Of a stretch of 64,000 nt of DNA, positions 54,951 to 63,670 are shown in pieces (position 1 is the stretch's first letter; each line of letters opens with the position of its first letter). The notes below the pieces were generated by a model. That model was not told where the DNA came from and did no database searches. It saw nothing but the letters and a program-made list of their open reading frames with translations. Position numbers and translations under genes: made by a program. The stretch covers positions 1,976,001 through 2,040,000 of the forward strand of contig NZ_CP014525.1 in NCBI RefSeq assembly GCF_001611975.1, written 5' to 3'. The stretch comes from Haematospirillum jordaniae. Lineage in GTDB: Bacteria > Pseudomonadota > Alphaproteobacteria > Rhodospirillales > Rhodospirillaceae.

Positions 54951-55480
54951 TCAAGGATCAATCAGATCAGCCATCATTGCCTTCACAACCAGATGGGTCC
55001 GGCTTGTGGCATCCATCTTCTTCTTCGCATTTTCTATGTGATAGAGGACCGTTCTCTCGGCCAACCTGAGAATCTGACCAATCTCCCAAGTACTCTTTCC
55101 TCGCGCAACCCAAGTGAGCACCTCAGCTTCACGATCTGTCAACACAGACAAGCCCCCCAGAAACTTACACCAAACCAGCTTGAGCAACCCCTGTGACAAA
55201 AGCCGGACGACACACATAAGGTACAGAAGTACCCGTGCACTTCCTTCTGCCAAGCAAGCACACAAAACAAGACGGCGAAAGGAATCCTGACACAAATCCC
55301 GAAGGGCACCCTGCAGGAATCTGCATTGAACGTACCCAGAGACTCAACCAATAAGGCAAATTCGCCCCGAAAACCAACTATAAGAAATGGGGATACCGGA
55401 TCAAAGCCCCAAAGACAAAACAAAATCAAAAAAACAAGCAGCAGGCGCGGAAGAGTCTCTCTCAACCGCGCCTGCCTCAA
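54951..55480 (-). pseudogene. Broken LuxR-type quorum-sensing regulator
   Basis: The C-terminal DNA-binding domain is intact: LSVLTDREAEVLTWVARGKSTWEIGQIL and RTVLYHIENAKKKMDATSRTHLVVKAMM closely match autoinducer-type LuxR proteins. Upstream, only the end of an autoinducer-binding domain remains, and in a different frame (GFRGEFALLVESLG resembles the G-x-GGEF-x-LL part of that domain; the shift lies near 55250-55300). The first two thirds of the sensor domain are missing, because the XRE gene ends immediately before. So it is 5'-truncated and frameshifted. A short 114-residue protein with the helix-turn-helix could still be made. Confidence 0.7.
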
Positions 55481-55915
55481 TCATTCCCGATTAGCTCTTG
55501 CCAAGGTATCAACCAAGGCCCGAATTTTCTCTCTCTGGTTGGCCGGCATATGCCAATAAGACCGAACAAGCTCAAGACTCTCCGTCTTGTTCATAAGGTC
55601 ACCAACCGGTCGCCGGCCCCGCCCGCCAAGGGCAGCAGGATCAATAACATCAGCGTTGCGCTTGCGGGAACGCAACAATTCTTCGGTAATATCCTCGAAG
55701 AAGTAGAGCATCGAAACACCAAGCGCCTGACACACATCAAAAAGACGACTGGCGCTCAATCGATTCAGACCTCGTTCATATTTCTGAACCTGTTGAAATG
55801 ACACACCAATGGATTTGGCCAACTGTTCCTGCGTCATGCCCATCAAGGTACGGCGCAGCTGCATCCGCGAACCGACATGGATGTCGATCGGATCAGGATC
55901 TTTTTCACTATTCAC
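55481..55915 (-). CDS. XRE-family transcriptional regulator
   Basis: The 144-residue protein has a helix-turn-helix at about 15-70 (SRMQLRRTLMGMTQEQLAKSIGVSFQQVQKYERGLNRLS) and a helical C-terminus (LELVRSYWHMPANQREKIRALVDTLA). This cro/SinR-like type is widespread in alphaproteobacteria. An upstream GTG three codons earlier has its GAGAGG too close; the GTG used lies 8 nt after it. Two adjacent palindromes about 140 bp upstream may be its operators. Confidence 0.85.
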   Translation of the reverse strand: MNSEKDPDPIDIHVGSRMQLRRTLMGMTQEQLAKSIGVSFQQVQKYERGLNRLSASRLFDVCQALGVSMLYFFEDITEELLRSRKRNADVIDPAALGGRGRRPVGDLMNKTESLELVRSYWHMPANQREKIRALVDTLARANRE

Positions 55916-56286
55916 GTTAGACACCTCTCAACAACTCGATAGCACTTATAAAGCACAACCTTGCAGAGAAGGTCAATTACCCGCGCCACACACCATACAA
56001 GAGGACTATGAAATAGCCATCCCAAGTAGCTTTTCCATCGCATAGGTATATATGTATACATGCGTTATAACGCCAAGGTACTCTGAGAGATATCAATTAT
56101 TGATTGTAATTTTCCGCTAGAACTTAATGCCTTGGATGGGGCGAGACAACCCATCAGCATACCGAAACAATGAGATAATCCGGCACAGTATGCAGCACGG
56201 CTCTTGCAACGCCACGAATACGGGAACAGAATACCCAACCAGCCTTAATGAAGGGCGCCATCTCAAGGGGGGGAGGGACAGCAAGG
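55916..56286. other. Divergent regulatory gap, AT-rich, with two palindromes
   Basis: This 370-bp gap separates the XRE gene from a small unknown gene. Apart from the adjacent palindromes (listed separately) I see no gene or hairpin. Short ORFs here lack family features. Confidence 0.5.
56052..56073. promoter_or_regulatory. Two abutting perfect palindromes
   Basis: ATGTATACAT (56052-56061) is directly followed by GCGTTATAACGC (56062-56073); both are perfect palindromes. They lie between the divergent XRE regulator and the small gene at 56287, as expected for operators. Which protein binds is unknown. Confidence 0.55.
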
Positions 56287-56622
56287 ATGCCGACAGAGGT
56301 TCGCAGGCTGCTTTTCACACAAGATGAAGTATGCAAGGCCATGTCAATAGATATGGACGATCGGCGAGAGGAAGGTGAAAGCGGTACTGTTATTGGCATA
56401 GAAATCATCAACAGCGACCCGGTCAATGTGCGCGGCGTCGTTCAAATGCAAAGCGGGCGGCAGGTATCCAAAAGCTACGATGCAGTTCTGCTGTGTTCTG
56501 CCCTGATCGCTTGGTGTATGGACCAGAAAATCCCGATTGCCCGCAAGGCTCACAAAGCAGCCCGTATAACCCGGGACAAAACCATCGCCTTGGACCTGAC
56601 AGTCTCCGCACCCCCCAAGTAA
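56287..56622 (+). CDS. Small conserved-looking hypothetical protein
   Basis: I do not recognise this 111-residue protein. It is soluble, with a charged centre (DMDDRREEGESG) and a strand-rich part (TVIGIEIINSDPVNVRGVVQMQ). A helical stretch (YDAVLLCSALIAWCMDQKIPI) and a basic segment (ARKAHKAARITRDKTIALDL) follow. An upstream ATG is possible, but GAGGGACAGCAAGG sits well for the ATG used. It ends 4 bp from the convergent pilus-domain gene. Confidence 0.55.
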   Translation: MPTEVRRLLFTQDEVCKAMSIDMDDRREEGESGTVIGIEIINSDPVNVRGVVQMQSGRQVSKSYDAVLLCSALIAWCMDQKIPIARKAHKAARITRDKTIALDLTVSAPPK

Positions 56623-56626
56623 CCCC

Positions 56627-56998
56627 TCATTCTTCCTCTTCTTCAATATCCGTAACGATGACCGAACCGCTCCAGACCGGAGCGAGTGCCTCGTCAGCAA
56701 CAACGACACTGGTTGATCCCCTTAGACGTCCGACAATAAACAGCATATCGGGGTCCCTCAGGTAAAGGTTGGCAACTTCCGGGGCCGAAGAAATAATAAT
56801 CTTTCCTCCAGCCGGCAGCCGGATGATTTCCAGAGAATCCCTCACCACCTTCACGTCATGAATTTTGTCCGGGTTGATAACGGGTGCTTTTGCCTTTTCA
56901 TCTTCCCAAGGCATCCTGAAGGCTTGGGCCATTGCTGGACCAGAGAAAAACCACAAAAAGATAGATATGAAGATAACAATAAACCTTAAGATACACAC
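56627..56998 (-). CDS. Exported stand-alone pilus/secretin N-terminal (CpaC-type) domain protein
   Basis: The 123-residue protein has a signal peptide (about 1-24, ending PAMA). The mature part (about 45-118) resembles the N-terminal domain of CpaC/RcpA secretins: DSLEIIRLPAGGKIIISSAPEVANLYLRDPDMLFIVGRLRGSTSVVVAD in outline. The secretin channel itself is absent, and no Tad/Flp pilus gene is nearby. The C-terminus is five glutamates. The start is GTG behind GGGGAG. Confidence 0.72.
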   Translation of the reverse strand: MCILRFIVIFISIFLWFFSGPAMAQAFRMPWEDEKAKAPVINPDKIHDVKVVRDSLEIIRLPAGGKIIISSAPEVANLYLRDPDMLFIVGRLRGSTSVVVADEALAPVWSGSVIVTDIEEEEE

Positions 56999-57206
56999 CG
57001 CAACGCTCCCCTGCTACAACCCTTTTCTACACTGCCAAAAGGGCTATCCACTTGGCAACTCTGCCGACAGGGGAACGCCCAGGTAGTCATGATCACAGGA
57101 ATTTCTTGACAGGAATACGCCCCGACCGGATTTTCCGGATGCTTCTTCCGTCTCCTTCATACAGGACCAAGCTCCCCTATACACTAATCCTATCAGGAGA
57201 AAAGCC

Positions 57207-58526
57207 TTGATTCCCCGTTACTCCCGCCCCGAAATGGTTTCTGTTTGGGAACCTGCCAACAGGTTTCGCATCTGGTTCGAGATCGAGTCTCACGCCTGCG
57301 ATGCCCAAGCAAAACTGGGAATCATTCCGCAGAAAGCCGCTGATTCTGTACGCACATACGGCAACAAGCCTTACACGCCTGAACGGATCGCACGGATCGA
57401 TGCCATAGAGCAAACAACAAAGCACGACGTCATTGCCTTCACCACAGAACTGGCCGAACATATTGGCGAAGATGCCCGCTTTGTTCACCAAGGCATGACA
57501 TCTTCAGACGTTCTGGATACCTGCTTGGCTGTACAGCTGACACAGGCATCAGACATTCTTCTGAAAGATATCGATGCCCTTCTGGATGCCCTCAAGGCCC
57601 GTGCCATGGAACACCGGTTAACGGTTTGCATGGGGCGAAGCCATGGTATTCATGCAGAACCCGTGACAATGGGGCTGAAGTTTGCAGGCTTCCACGCCGA
57701 GTTCCAGAGAGCACGCGCCAGATTGCTCCAAGCACGGGAGAATATAGCAACATGCGCTATTTCCGGGGCTGTCGGGACCTTTGCCAACATCGATCCTTTT
57801 GTTGAGGAATACGTCGCAGAGAAACTGGGGCTGAAGCCTGAGCCTCTGTCCACCCAAGTTATCCCCCGTGACCGGCATGCCGAATACTTTGCAACCTTGG
57901 GGGTTATCGCTTCTTCCATCGAACGGATCGCAACTGAAATACGTCACCTCCAGAGGACAGAGCTGCGTGAGGCTGAAGAATTCTTCTCCGAAGGACAAAA
58001 GGGCAGCTCTGCCATGCCCCATAAACGCAACCCGATCCTGACAGAAAACCTGACAGGACTGGCGCGTCTGGTACGTGGCTATGCCATCCCCGCGATGGAG
58101 AACGTAGCCCTGTGGCATGAACGCGATATCAGCCACTCATCCGTCGAAAGAATGATTGCCCCGGACGCCACCATAACCCTTGATTTTGCCCTGGCCCGGC
58201 TGACAAGCGTTGTTAGGAACCTAGTCATTTACCCCGAAGCCATCGAACGCAATCTCAATCAGATGGGGGGCCTTATCTTCAGCCAGAGGATACTTCTGGC
58301 ACTTACGCAAGCAGGCGTCAGCCGGGAAGATGCCTATACACTGGTGCAGCGCAATGCCATGAAGGTCTGGCAAGGAAAAAGTGATCTTTTGTCCATTCTC
58401 AAGCAGGACAAGGACATCACCACCCATATACCGGAAACAGACCTGACAAAACTGTTCGACCTTGGCTACCACACACGCCATGTGGACACCATATTTCGCA
58501 GAGTTTTCGGGGAGAAAATTGTCTGA
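57207..58526 (+). CDS. purB: Adenylosuccinate lyase
   Basis: PurB acts twice in purine synthesis: SAICAR to AICAR, and adenylosuccinate to AMP. The 439 residues contain TTKHDVIAFT, HQGMTSSDVLDT with the catalytic His, MGRSHGIHAEP, and the fumarase-family signature GSSAMPHKRNPILTE. The start is TTG, with AGGAGA at ideal spacing and the family N-terminus MIPRYSRPEM. It is monocistronic, closed by a strong terminator. Confidence 0.97.
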   Translation: MIPRYSRPEMVSVWEPANRFRIWFEIESHACDAQAKLGIIPQKAADSVRTYGNKPYTPERIARIDAIEQTTKHDVIAFTTELAEHIGEDARFVHQGMTSSDVLDTCLAVQLTQASDILLKDIDALLDALKARAMEHRLTVCMGRSHGIHAEPVTMGLKFAGFHAEFQRARARLLQARENIATCAISGAVGTFANIDPFVEEYVAEKLGLKPEPLSTQVIPRDRHAEYFATLGVIASSIERIATEIRHLQRTELREAEEFFSEGQKGSSAMPHKRNPILTENLTGLARLVRGYAIPAMENVALWHERDISHSSVERMIAPDATITLDFALARLTSVVRNLVIYPEAIERNLNQMGGLIFSQRILLALTQAGVSREDAYTLVQRNAMKVWQGKSDLLSILKQDKDITTHIPETDLTKLFDLGYHTRHVDTIFRRVFGEKIV

Positions 58527-58541
58527 CATCAAAAGCAGATC

Positions 58542-58570
58542 AAAAAGCCCGGCGTTATGCCGGGCTTTTT
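58542..58570. terminator. Bidirectional terminator between purB and the zeta-subunit gene
   Basis: A perfect 12-bp stem (AAAAAGCCCGGC and GCCGGGCTTTTT) with a 5-nt loop gives U-runs in both directions, so it serves both convergent genes. Confidence 0.95.
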
Positions 58571-58594
58571 GCCAAGCAACAAGCAGACAAGACG

Positions 58595-58921
58595 TTACCC
58601 ATCACGCAAGATGCTATCCCTTGCCTCCACCATTATTTTCTCAATCTTTACTTTCAGACGTGCCTCCGTCATATCCACGTCGCGCTCCTGAAAGTCAGTG
58701 AGTATCTTCCTAATCACACCCTCCTCACCGGCTTTCTCCAGAGCGACCGCAACAAGGCTGCGCGCGTACTCTTCGGCCCCACCACCAGCTATTCCCAAGG
58801 CTTCGGCTACCCATAGACCCAGCACTTTATTACCCCGGGCCCGAATCCGGAACGCCAGATCCTGATCATGCCCGAATTGGGCCTCAAATGCTTTCTCACG
58901 ATCGCGAAAAACCTCAGCCAT
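58595..58921 (-). CDS. ATPase inhibitor zeta subunit (DUF1476)
   Basis: In Paracoccus, the zeta subunit blocks reverse ATP hydrolysis by F1Fo-ATP synthase; homologues are found in alphaproteobacteria. The 108 residues match: the inhibitory N-terminus FRDREKAFEAQFGHDQDLAFRIRARGNKVLGLWVAE in outline and a helical body. Of three in-frame ATGs, the third is best placed after the GGGGGG stretch. Its place between purB and purC is a common alphaproteobacterial arrangement. Confidence 0.9.
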   Translation of the reverse strand: MAEVFRDREKAFEAQFGHDQDLAFRIRARGNKVLGLWVAEALGIAGGGAEEYARSLVAVALEKAGEEGVIRKILTDFQERDVDMTEARLKVKIEKIMVEARDSILRDG

Positions 58922-59375
58922 GCTGCACATACCCCCCATTGCGGCCAGAGATCACGGACCAAAATCCCGTAAAAGGAGAATCTATCCAATAAAGAAAATC
59001 CAAGGATTTGTATCCATCCTCAATTCATTACCCACCGAAGATTCCAAAGCTGTGCAGGGTCTATTGTAACAGACCTCGGCGCACAAGGACAAGCTCATGG
59101 AACAAGATAATTATATGATATAAAAAGGAATTATAACGTAGTACATCGTGCTCATACCCACACGGGCACACTAACCTTCCCCACGCACCCCCTCCTGATA
59201 AAGACCCGGAAGACTGTCAGTTCACCATTGTCGGTAACGATGGCGCCTGCTATACCGCTTCCGAACCGGAAGAACCCCGGCCTGCCCTGCTTTTTGGCAG
59301 ACGGCTTCATCCTTGTACCTATTCCGCCCTCCTGCCGTGCGGCAGGGTGGAGCCACGAACGGACAATCGCTCACG
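58922..59375. other. Gene-free stretch upstream of purC
   Basis: This 450-bp gap lies between the divergent zeta gene and purC. It has an AT-rich part at about 59100-59140, suited to a promoter, and a compact hairpin just before purC (CCTGCC at 59331-59336, GGCAGG at 59341-59346). No gene was recognised, and no PurR box or guanine riboswitch was identified. Confidence 0.5.
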
Positions 59376-60143
59376 ATGGGACGTCGCAGACAGATTTATG
59401 AAGGAAAAGCCAAAATCTTGTTCGAGGGTCCCGAGCCCGGAACCTTGGTTCAGTACTTCAAAGATGATGCAACCGCTTTCAATAATCAGAAAAAGGGTAC
59501 CATTACCGGCAAGGGTGTTCTGAACAACCGGATTTCTGAATACCTGTTCCAGAAACTGGGTGACATTGGGGTCCCGACACACTTTATTCGGCGTCTGAAT
59601 ATGCGGGAGCAACTGGTCAGGGCCGCAGAAATCATACCGATCGAAGTTGTTATTCGTAACAGCGCAGCCGGCTCCCTTTCCAAGCGACTGAGCATTCCCG
59701 AAGGTACGCTGCTCCCCCGCACAATCATCGAATATTATTACAAAAATGATGAGCTGGGAGATCCCATGGTTTCCGAAGAGCACATCACCGCTTTTGGCTG
59801 GGCCACGATTCAGGACATTGACGAAATTCTTTCCGTCAGCCTGCGCATTAATGACTTTCTCTCCGGTCTTTTTCTTGGGGTCGGGCTGCGCTTGGTTGAC
59901 TTCAAGCTTGAATTTGGCCGGATTTATCACGAGAACGGCGAGCCGCAGATTATATTGGCCGATGAAATCAGCCCCGATAATTGCCGCCTGTGGGATGTAA
60001 AGACCAACGAAAAGCTGGACAAAGACCGCTTCCGCCGCGACATGGGTTCTGTGGAAGAGGCCTACCAAGAAGTAGCACGCCGCCTCGGGATCCTGCCCGA
60101 AGGTGGTCCACGTGACATGCCCGGCCCTGCAACCATGCAATAA
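59376..60143 (+). CDS. purC: SAICAR synthase
   Basis: PurC joins aspartate to CAIR in purine synthesis, using ATP. The 255 residues show RRRQIYEGKAKILFEGPEPG, FKDDATAFN, the VVIRNSAAGSL signature and DFKLEFGR. The ORF opens 21 codons earlier, but the ATG used gives the family N-terminus. It heads the purC-S-Q-L-bolA run, 47 bp before purS. Confidence 0.97.
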   Translation: MGRRRQIYEGKAKILFEGPEPGTLVQYFKDDATAFNNQKKGTITGKGVLNNRISEYLFQKLGDIGVPTHFIRRLNMREQLVRAAEIIPIEVVIRNSAAGSLSKRLSIPEGTLLPRTIIEYYYKNDELGDPMVSEEHITAFGWATIQDIDEILSVSLRINDFLSGLFLGVGLRLVDFKLEFGRIYHENGEPQIILADEISPDNCRLWDVKTNEKLDKDRFRRDMGSVEEAYQEVARRLGILPEGGPRDMPGPATMQ

Positions 60144-60190
60144 GGCAGGACTGAACTCTCCCCGATATTTCTGCGGAAGGACTAAAATCC

Positions 60191-60433
60191 GTGAAGGCAA
60201 AAGTATACGTCACTCTGAAAAACGGGGTTCTGGACCCACAGGGTAAAGCTATTGAGGGGGCACTGAAAAACTTGGGGCTTGTCGGCATCGACAATGTTCG
60301 CCAAGGCAAGTACATCGAGCTGGAACTCGGCGCAACAGATCCAGTAGAAGCCCGCGCACTGATTGAAAAGGCCTGCCGGGATTTGCTGGCCAATACCGTT
60401 ATGGAAAATTACACCATCACCATAGAGCCATAA
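60191..60433 (+). CDS. purS: FGAM synthase subunit PurS
   Basis: This small subunit bridges PurL and PurQ in the three-part FGAM synthase. The 80 residues match the family (KVYVTLKNGVLDPQGKAIEGALKNLG, VRQGKYIEL). The start is GTG with GGAAGGA upstream. It lies between purC and purQ. Confidence 0.96.
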   Translation: MKAKVYVTLKNGVLDPQGKAIEGALKNLGLVGIDNVRQGKYIELELGATDPVEARALIEKACRDLLANTVMENYTITIEP

Positions 60434-60508
60434 GCCGGAATCAGGCACACCCCTGACCGGGTGGACCTGAACTACCACCCCGTCTCCTGACATATAGCAG
60501 GATATCCG

Positions 60509-61204
60509 ATGAAAGCCGCCGTTATTGTATTTCCCGGCTCCAACTGCGACCGAGACCTTGCTGTCGCCTTGGAGAAAAGTTCGGGCAAGGCTCCGGCCAT
60601 GATCTGGCACCGTGAAAGCCAGCTTCCTGATGATCTTGACCTTGTTGCCATCCCTGGCGGCTTTTCGTACGGGGATTATCTGCGCTGTGGTGCCATGGCT
60701 GCACAAAGCCCTGTCATGCGTGAAGTCAAACGCTTGGCCGCACGGGGGACCCGCGTTCTGGGCATCTGTAATGGATTCCAGATCCTGACCGAGGCTGGCC
60801 TGCTCCCCGGTGCCTTGATGCGCAACCGTAATCTGGCCTTTATCTGCCGTGATGTCTTCCTGAGAACAGAAAATAATCAAAGCTCCTTTACGGGTCAGTA
60901 CGCGCCGGCGCAAGTCATTCGCATCCCGGTTGCTCACCATGATGGCAACTTCTTTACAGATGATGAAACCCTTGCCCGTATTGAAAATGGCGGGCAAGTC
61001 GCCTTCCGTTACTGCACAGCCGACGGCACCGTGGATGAGCGCGCAAACATCAACGGCAGCCGTAACAACATTGCCGGCATCCTTAATGAAAGCAAAACGG
61101 TCCTTGGCATGATGCCCCATCCTGAACGACTGGCTGACGAGAAACTCGGTGGCACGGATGGCAAGCCATTGTTTGATTCCCTGGTGGAGACCCTGTCACA
61201 ATGA
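60509..61204 (+). CDS. purQ: FGAM synthase glutaminase subunit PurQ
   Basis: PurQ releases ammonia from glutamine for PurL. The 231-residue class I glutamine amidotransferase has VIVFPGSNCDRD, the nucleophile cysteine in VLGICNGFQIL, and the catalytic His-Glu near MMPHPERL. Its stop overlaps the purL ATG by four bases. Confidence 0.97.
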   Translation: MKAAVIVFPGSNCDRDLAVALEKSSGKAPAMIWHRESQLPDDLDLVAIPGGFSYGDYLRCGAMAAQSPVMREVKRLAARGTRVLGICNGFQILTEAGLLPGALMRNRNLAFICRDVFLRTENNQSSFTGQYAPAQVIRIPVAHHDGNFFTDDETLARIENGGQVAFRYCTADGTVDERANINGSRNNIAGILNESKTVLGMMPHPERLADEKLGGTDGKPLFDSLVETLSQ

Positions 61205-63396
61205 CCGCATTGACCCCGGATGTTATTGCCAGCCATGGCCTGAACCAGGACGAGTATGCGCTGATTCTGGAGATTATGGGACGGGAACCCAACCTGACCG
61301 AGCTGGGTATTTTTTCGGTCATGTGGTCGGAACACTGCTCCTACAAATCATCCAAGAAATGGCTAAAAACACTGCCAACCAAGGCACCGTGGGTGATCTG
61401 CGGCCCAGGCGAGAATGCCGGCGTCATTGATATCGGTGAAGGGCTAGCGGCTATTTTCAAGATGGAAAGCCACAATCACCCGTCCTTTATCGAACCCTGC
61501 CAAGGGGCGGCAACGGGCGTTGGCGGCATTTTGCGGGATGTGTTCACAATGGGTGCCCGCCCTGTTGCCAACCTCAATGCCCTTCGTTTCGGTGCTCCGG
61601 AATATCCCCTGACACGCCATCTGATATCAGGCGTTGTGGCGGGTATTGGTGGGTATGGAAACTGCGTTGGCGTGCCTACGGTCGGCGGCGAGGTTAACTT
61701 CCACCCATCTTACAATGGTAACATTCTGGTCAATGCCATGACGGTCGGCGTTGCCCGTCAGGACCGGATTTTCTACTCTGCCGCGGCAGGGGTGGGAAAT
61801 CCGGTTGTCTATGTCGGCTCCAAAACCGGGCGCGATGGTATCCACGGCGCCACCATGGCCTCGGCTGAATTTGGTGAAGGGGCTGAGGAAAAGCGACCGA
61901 CCGTGCAGGTTGGTGACCCGTTCACGGAAAAACTCTTGATCGAAGCCTGCATGGAACTGATGGCCACCGATGCGATCGTGGCTATTCAGGACATGGGGGC
62001 TGCCGGCCTCACATCGTCTTCCTTTGAAATGGCCTCCAAGGGTGGCATGGGTGTGGAGCTGGAACTGGACAAGGTTCCCATGCGTGAACCCGGCATGACT
62101 CCCTACGAACTGATGCTGTCTGAATCCCAAGAACGCATGCTGATGGTACTGGTTCCGGGCAAGGAAGACATGGCCCGCCATATCTTCGAAAAATGGGAAC
62201 TGGATTTTGCCATCATTGGCACCCTAACCGACAGCGGACGCATGGTGCTGAAGTGGCACGGCGAGGTAGTTGGTGACCTGCCGATTGACCCCCTAGCCCA
62301 AGCCAGCCCAGAATACGATCGTCCGTGGATCCCTACCCCACCACAGCCAGAGCTGGCACCCAATGACGTGCCGGAGCATGCGTGGACAGAGGTTCTGCCA
62401 AAGCTTCTCTCCTGCCCCGACATGGCCAGTCGCCGGTGGATATGGGAACAGTACGATCACATGGTGATGGGCGACACCGTGGTTCGCCCGGGTAGCGATG
62501 CGGCTGTTGTCAGATTGCACAGCACAAACCGTGCCTTAGCCATGACAACCGACTGTACGCCACGTTATGTCAAGGCTGACCCAGTTGAAGGCGGCAAACA
62601 GGCTGTGGCCGAAAGCTGGCGGAACTTGACGGCATCCGGCGCGCGCCCTCTGGCTATTACCGATAACATGAACTTCGGCAACCCGGAAAAGCCCGCCATC
62701 ATGGGGCAGTTCGTCGGGGCCTGCCAAGGTATTGCCCAAGCCTGCACCACGCTGGAGTACCCGGTGGTTTCGGGTAACGTGTCCCTGTATAATGAAACCA
62801 GTGGTCAAGCGATCTTGCCAACACCAGCCATCGGCGGCGTCGGGCTAATTGAGGATCTGGACCGAACAGCAACCATTTCATTCCAGGCGCCGGGGCAAAC
62901 GATTATTTTGGTCGGTCAGGGGGAACGGCGGGGATGGCTGGGGCAATCCCTTTACCTACGCGAAATCCTTGGTCGGGAAGACGGTGCACCGCCGCCGGTT
63001 GACCTGCACCATGAACGCAAGACCGGGGACTTTGTGCGCTCGGTGATTCAGTGTGGCCATACCCGCACGGTACACGATGTCTCGGATGGTGGCCTGCTGG
63101 CAGCGGTTGCCGAAATGGCGATGGCGTCAAGCATCGGGGCAGATCTGACGGTTGACTTTGGCGGCCCACTGCATGCGACCCTGTTCGGCGAAGATCAGGG
63201 GCGCTATGTTGTAGTGACAGAAGATGGAGAACCCGCACGCGCCATTCTGGCGATGGCGGCGGGGGCCGGGATTTCAGCCCGGGTGATCGGGTGCACCGGC
63301 GGTGATCGCATCATCATCAACGGTCAACCTGGCCCCACTGTGAAAGATCTCCAGCATACCCACGAAGCTTGGCTGCCCGATTACATGGCCGGCTGA
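61201..63396 (+). CDS. purL: FGAM synthase large subunit PurL
   Basis: PurL makes FGAM from FGAR, ATP and the ammonia supplied by PurQ. The 731 residues are the small-PurL type that needs PurS and PurQ. Motifs include SEHCSYKSSKKWL, FKMESHNHPSFIEPCQGAATGVGGI in outline, MGARPVANLNALRFG, and QDMGAAGLTSSS. It is translationally coupled to purQ. Confidence 0.98.
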   Translation: MTALTPDVIASHGLNQDEYALILEIMGREPNLTELGIFSVMWSEHCSYKSSKKWLKTLPTKAPWVICGPGENAGVIDIGEGLAAIFKMESHNHPSFIEPCQGAATGVGGILRDVFTMGARPVANLNALRFGAPEYPLTRHLISGVVAGIGGYGNCVGVPTVGGEVNFHPSYNGNILVNAMTVGVARQDRIFYSAAAGVGNPVVYVGSKTGRDGIHGATMASAEFGEGAEEKRPTVQVGDPFTEKLLIEACMELMATDAIVAIQDMGAAGLTSSSFEMASKGGMGVELELDKVPMREPGMTPYELMLSESQERMLMVLVPGKEDMARHIFEKWELDFAIIGTLTDSGRMVLKWHGEVVGDLPIDPLAQASPEYDRPWIPTPPQPELAPNDVPEHAWTEVLPKLLSCPDMASRRWIWEQYDHMVMGDTVVRPGSDAAVVRLHSTNRALAMTTDCTPRYVKADPVEGGKQAVAESWRNLTASGARPLAITDNMNFGNPEKPAIMGQFVGACQGIAQACTTLEYPVVSGNVSLYNETSGQAILPTPAIGGVGLIEDLDRTATISFQAPGQTIILVGQGERRGWLGQSLYLREILGREDGAPPPVDLHHERKTGDFVRSVIQCGHTRTVHDVSDGGLLAAVAEMAMASSIGADLTVDFGGPLHATLFGEDQGRYVVVTEDGEPARAILAMAAGAGISARVIGCTGGDRIIINGQPGPTVKDLQHTHEAWLPDYMAG

Positions 63397-63431
63397 AACC
63401 AGCGCAATACAGCGAAAGGACAAGATAGACC

Positions 63432-63665
63432 ATGGCCATGCACGCCGCTGATATCGAAGCCCTGATCCGCGAGGCGTTTCCCGACGCCGACGTGGTGATC
63501 GAGGATCTGGCCGGAGACGGTGATCATTATGCGGCCCGGGTTATCTCCCGCGCGTTTGCCGGCAAAAGCAGGGTGCAGCAGCACCAGATGGTGTATGCCG
63601 CGCTGAAGGGCAAAATGGGCGGAGAGTTACACGCCCTAGCACTGCAAACCGCCGTGCCGGAATAA
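63432..63665 (+). CDS. bolA: BolA-family protein
   Basis: The 77-residue protein has the BolA/YrbA fold: IEALIREAFPDADVVIEDLAGDGDHYAARVIS, AFAGKSRVQQHQMVYAALKGKMGGELHALAL in outline. BolA proteins work with monothiol glutaredoxins in iron-sulfur handling. In many alphaproteobacteria, grxD follows bolA in this pur context; here a globin gene follows first. Confidence 0.93.
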   Translation: MAMHAADIEALIREAFPDADVVIEDLAGDGDHYAARVISRAFAGKSRVQQHQMVYAALKGKMGGELHALALQTAVPE

Positions 63666-63670
63666 ACGCC

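Noticed and set aside
54664..55041. 125-residue plus-strand ORF
   Set aside because: It crosses the GC-rich block and runs antisense to the recognisable LuxR helix-turn-helix; no family features.
60182..61120. 312-residue minus-strand ORF
   Set aside because: Antisense to purS and purQ, which are certain; shadow.
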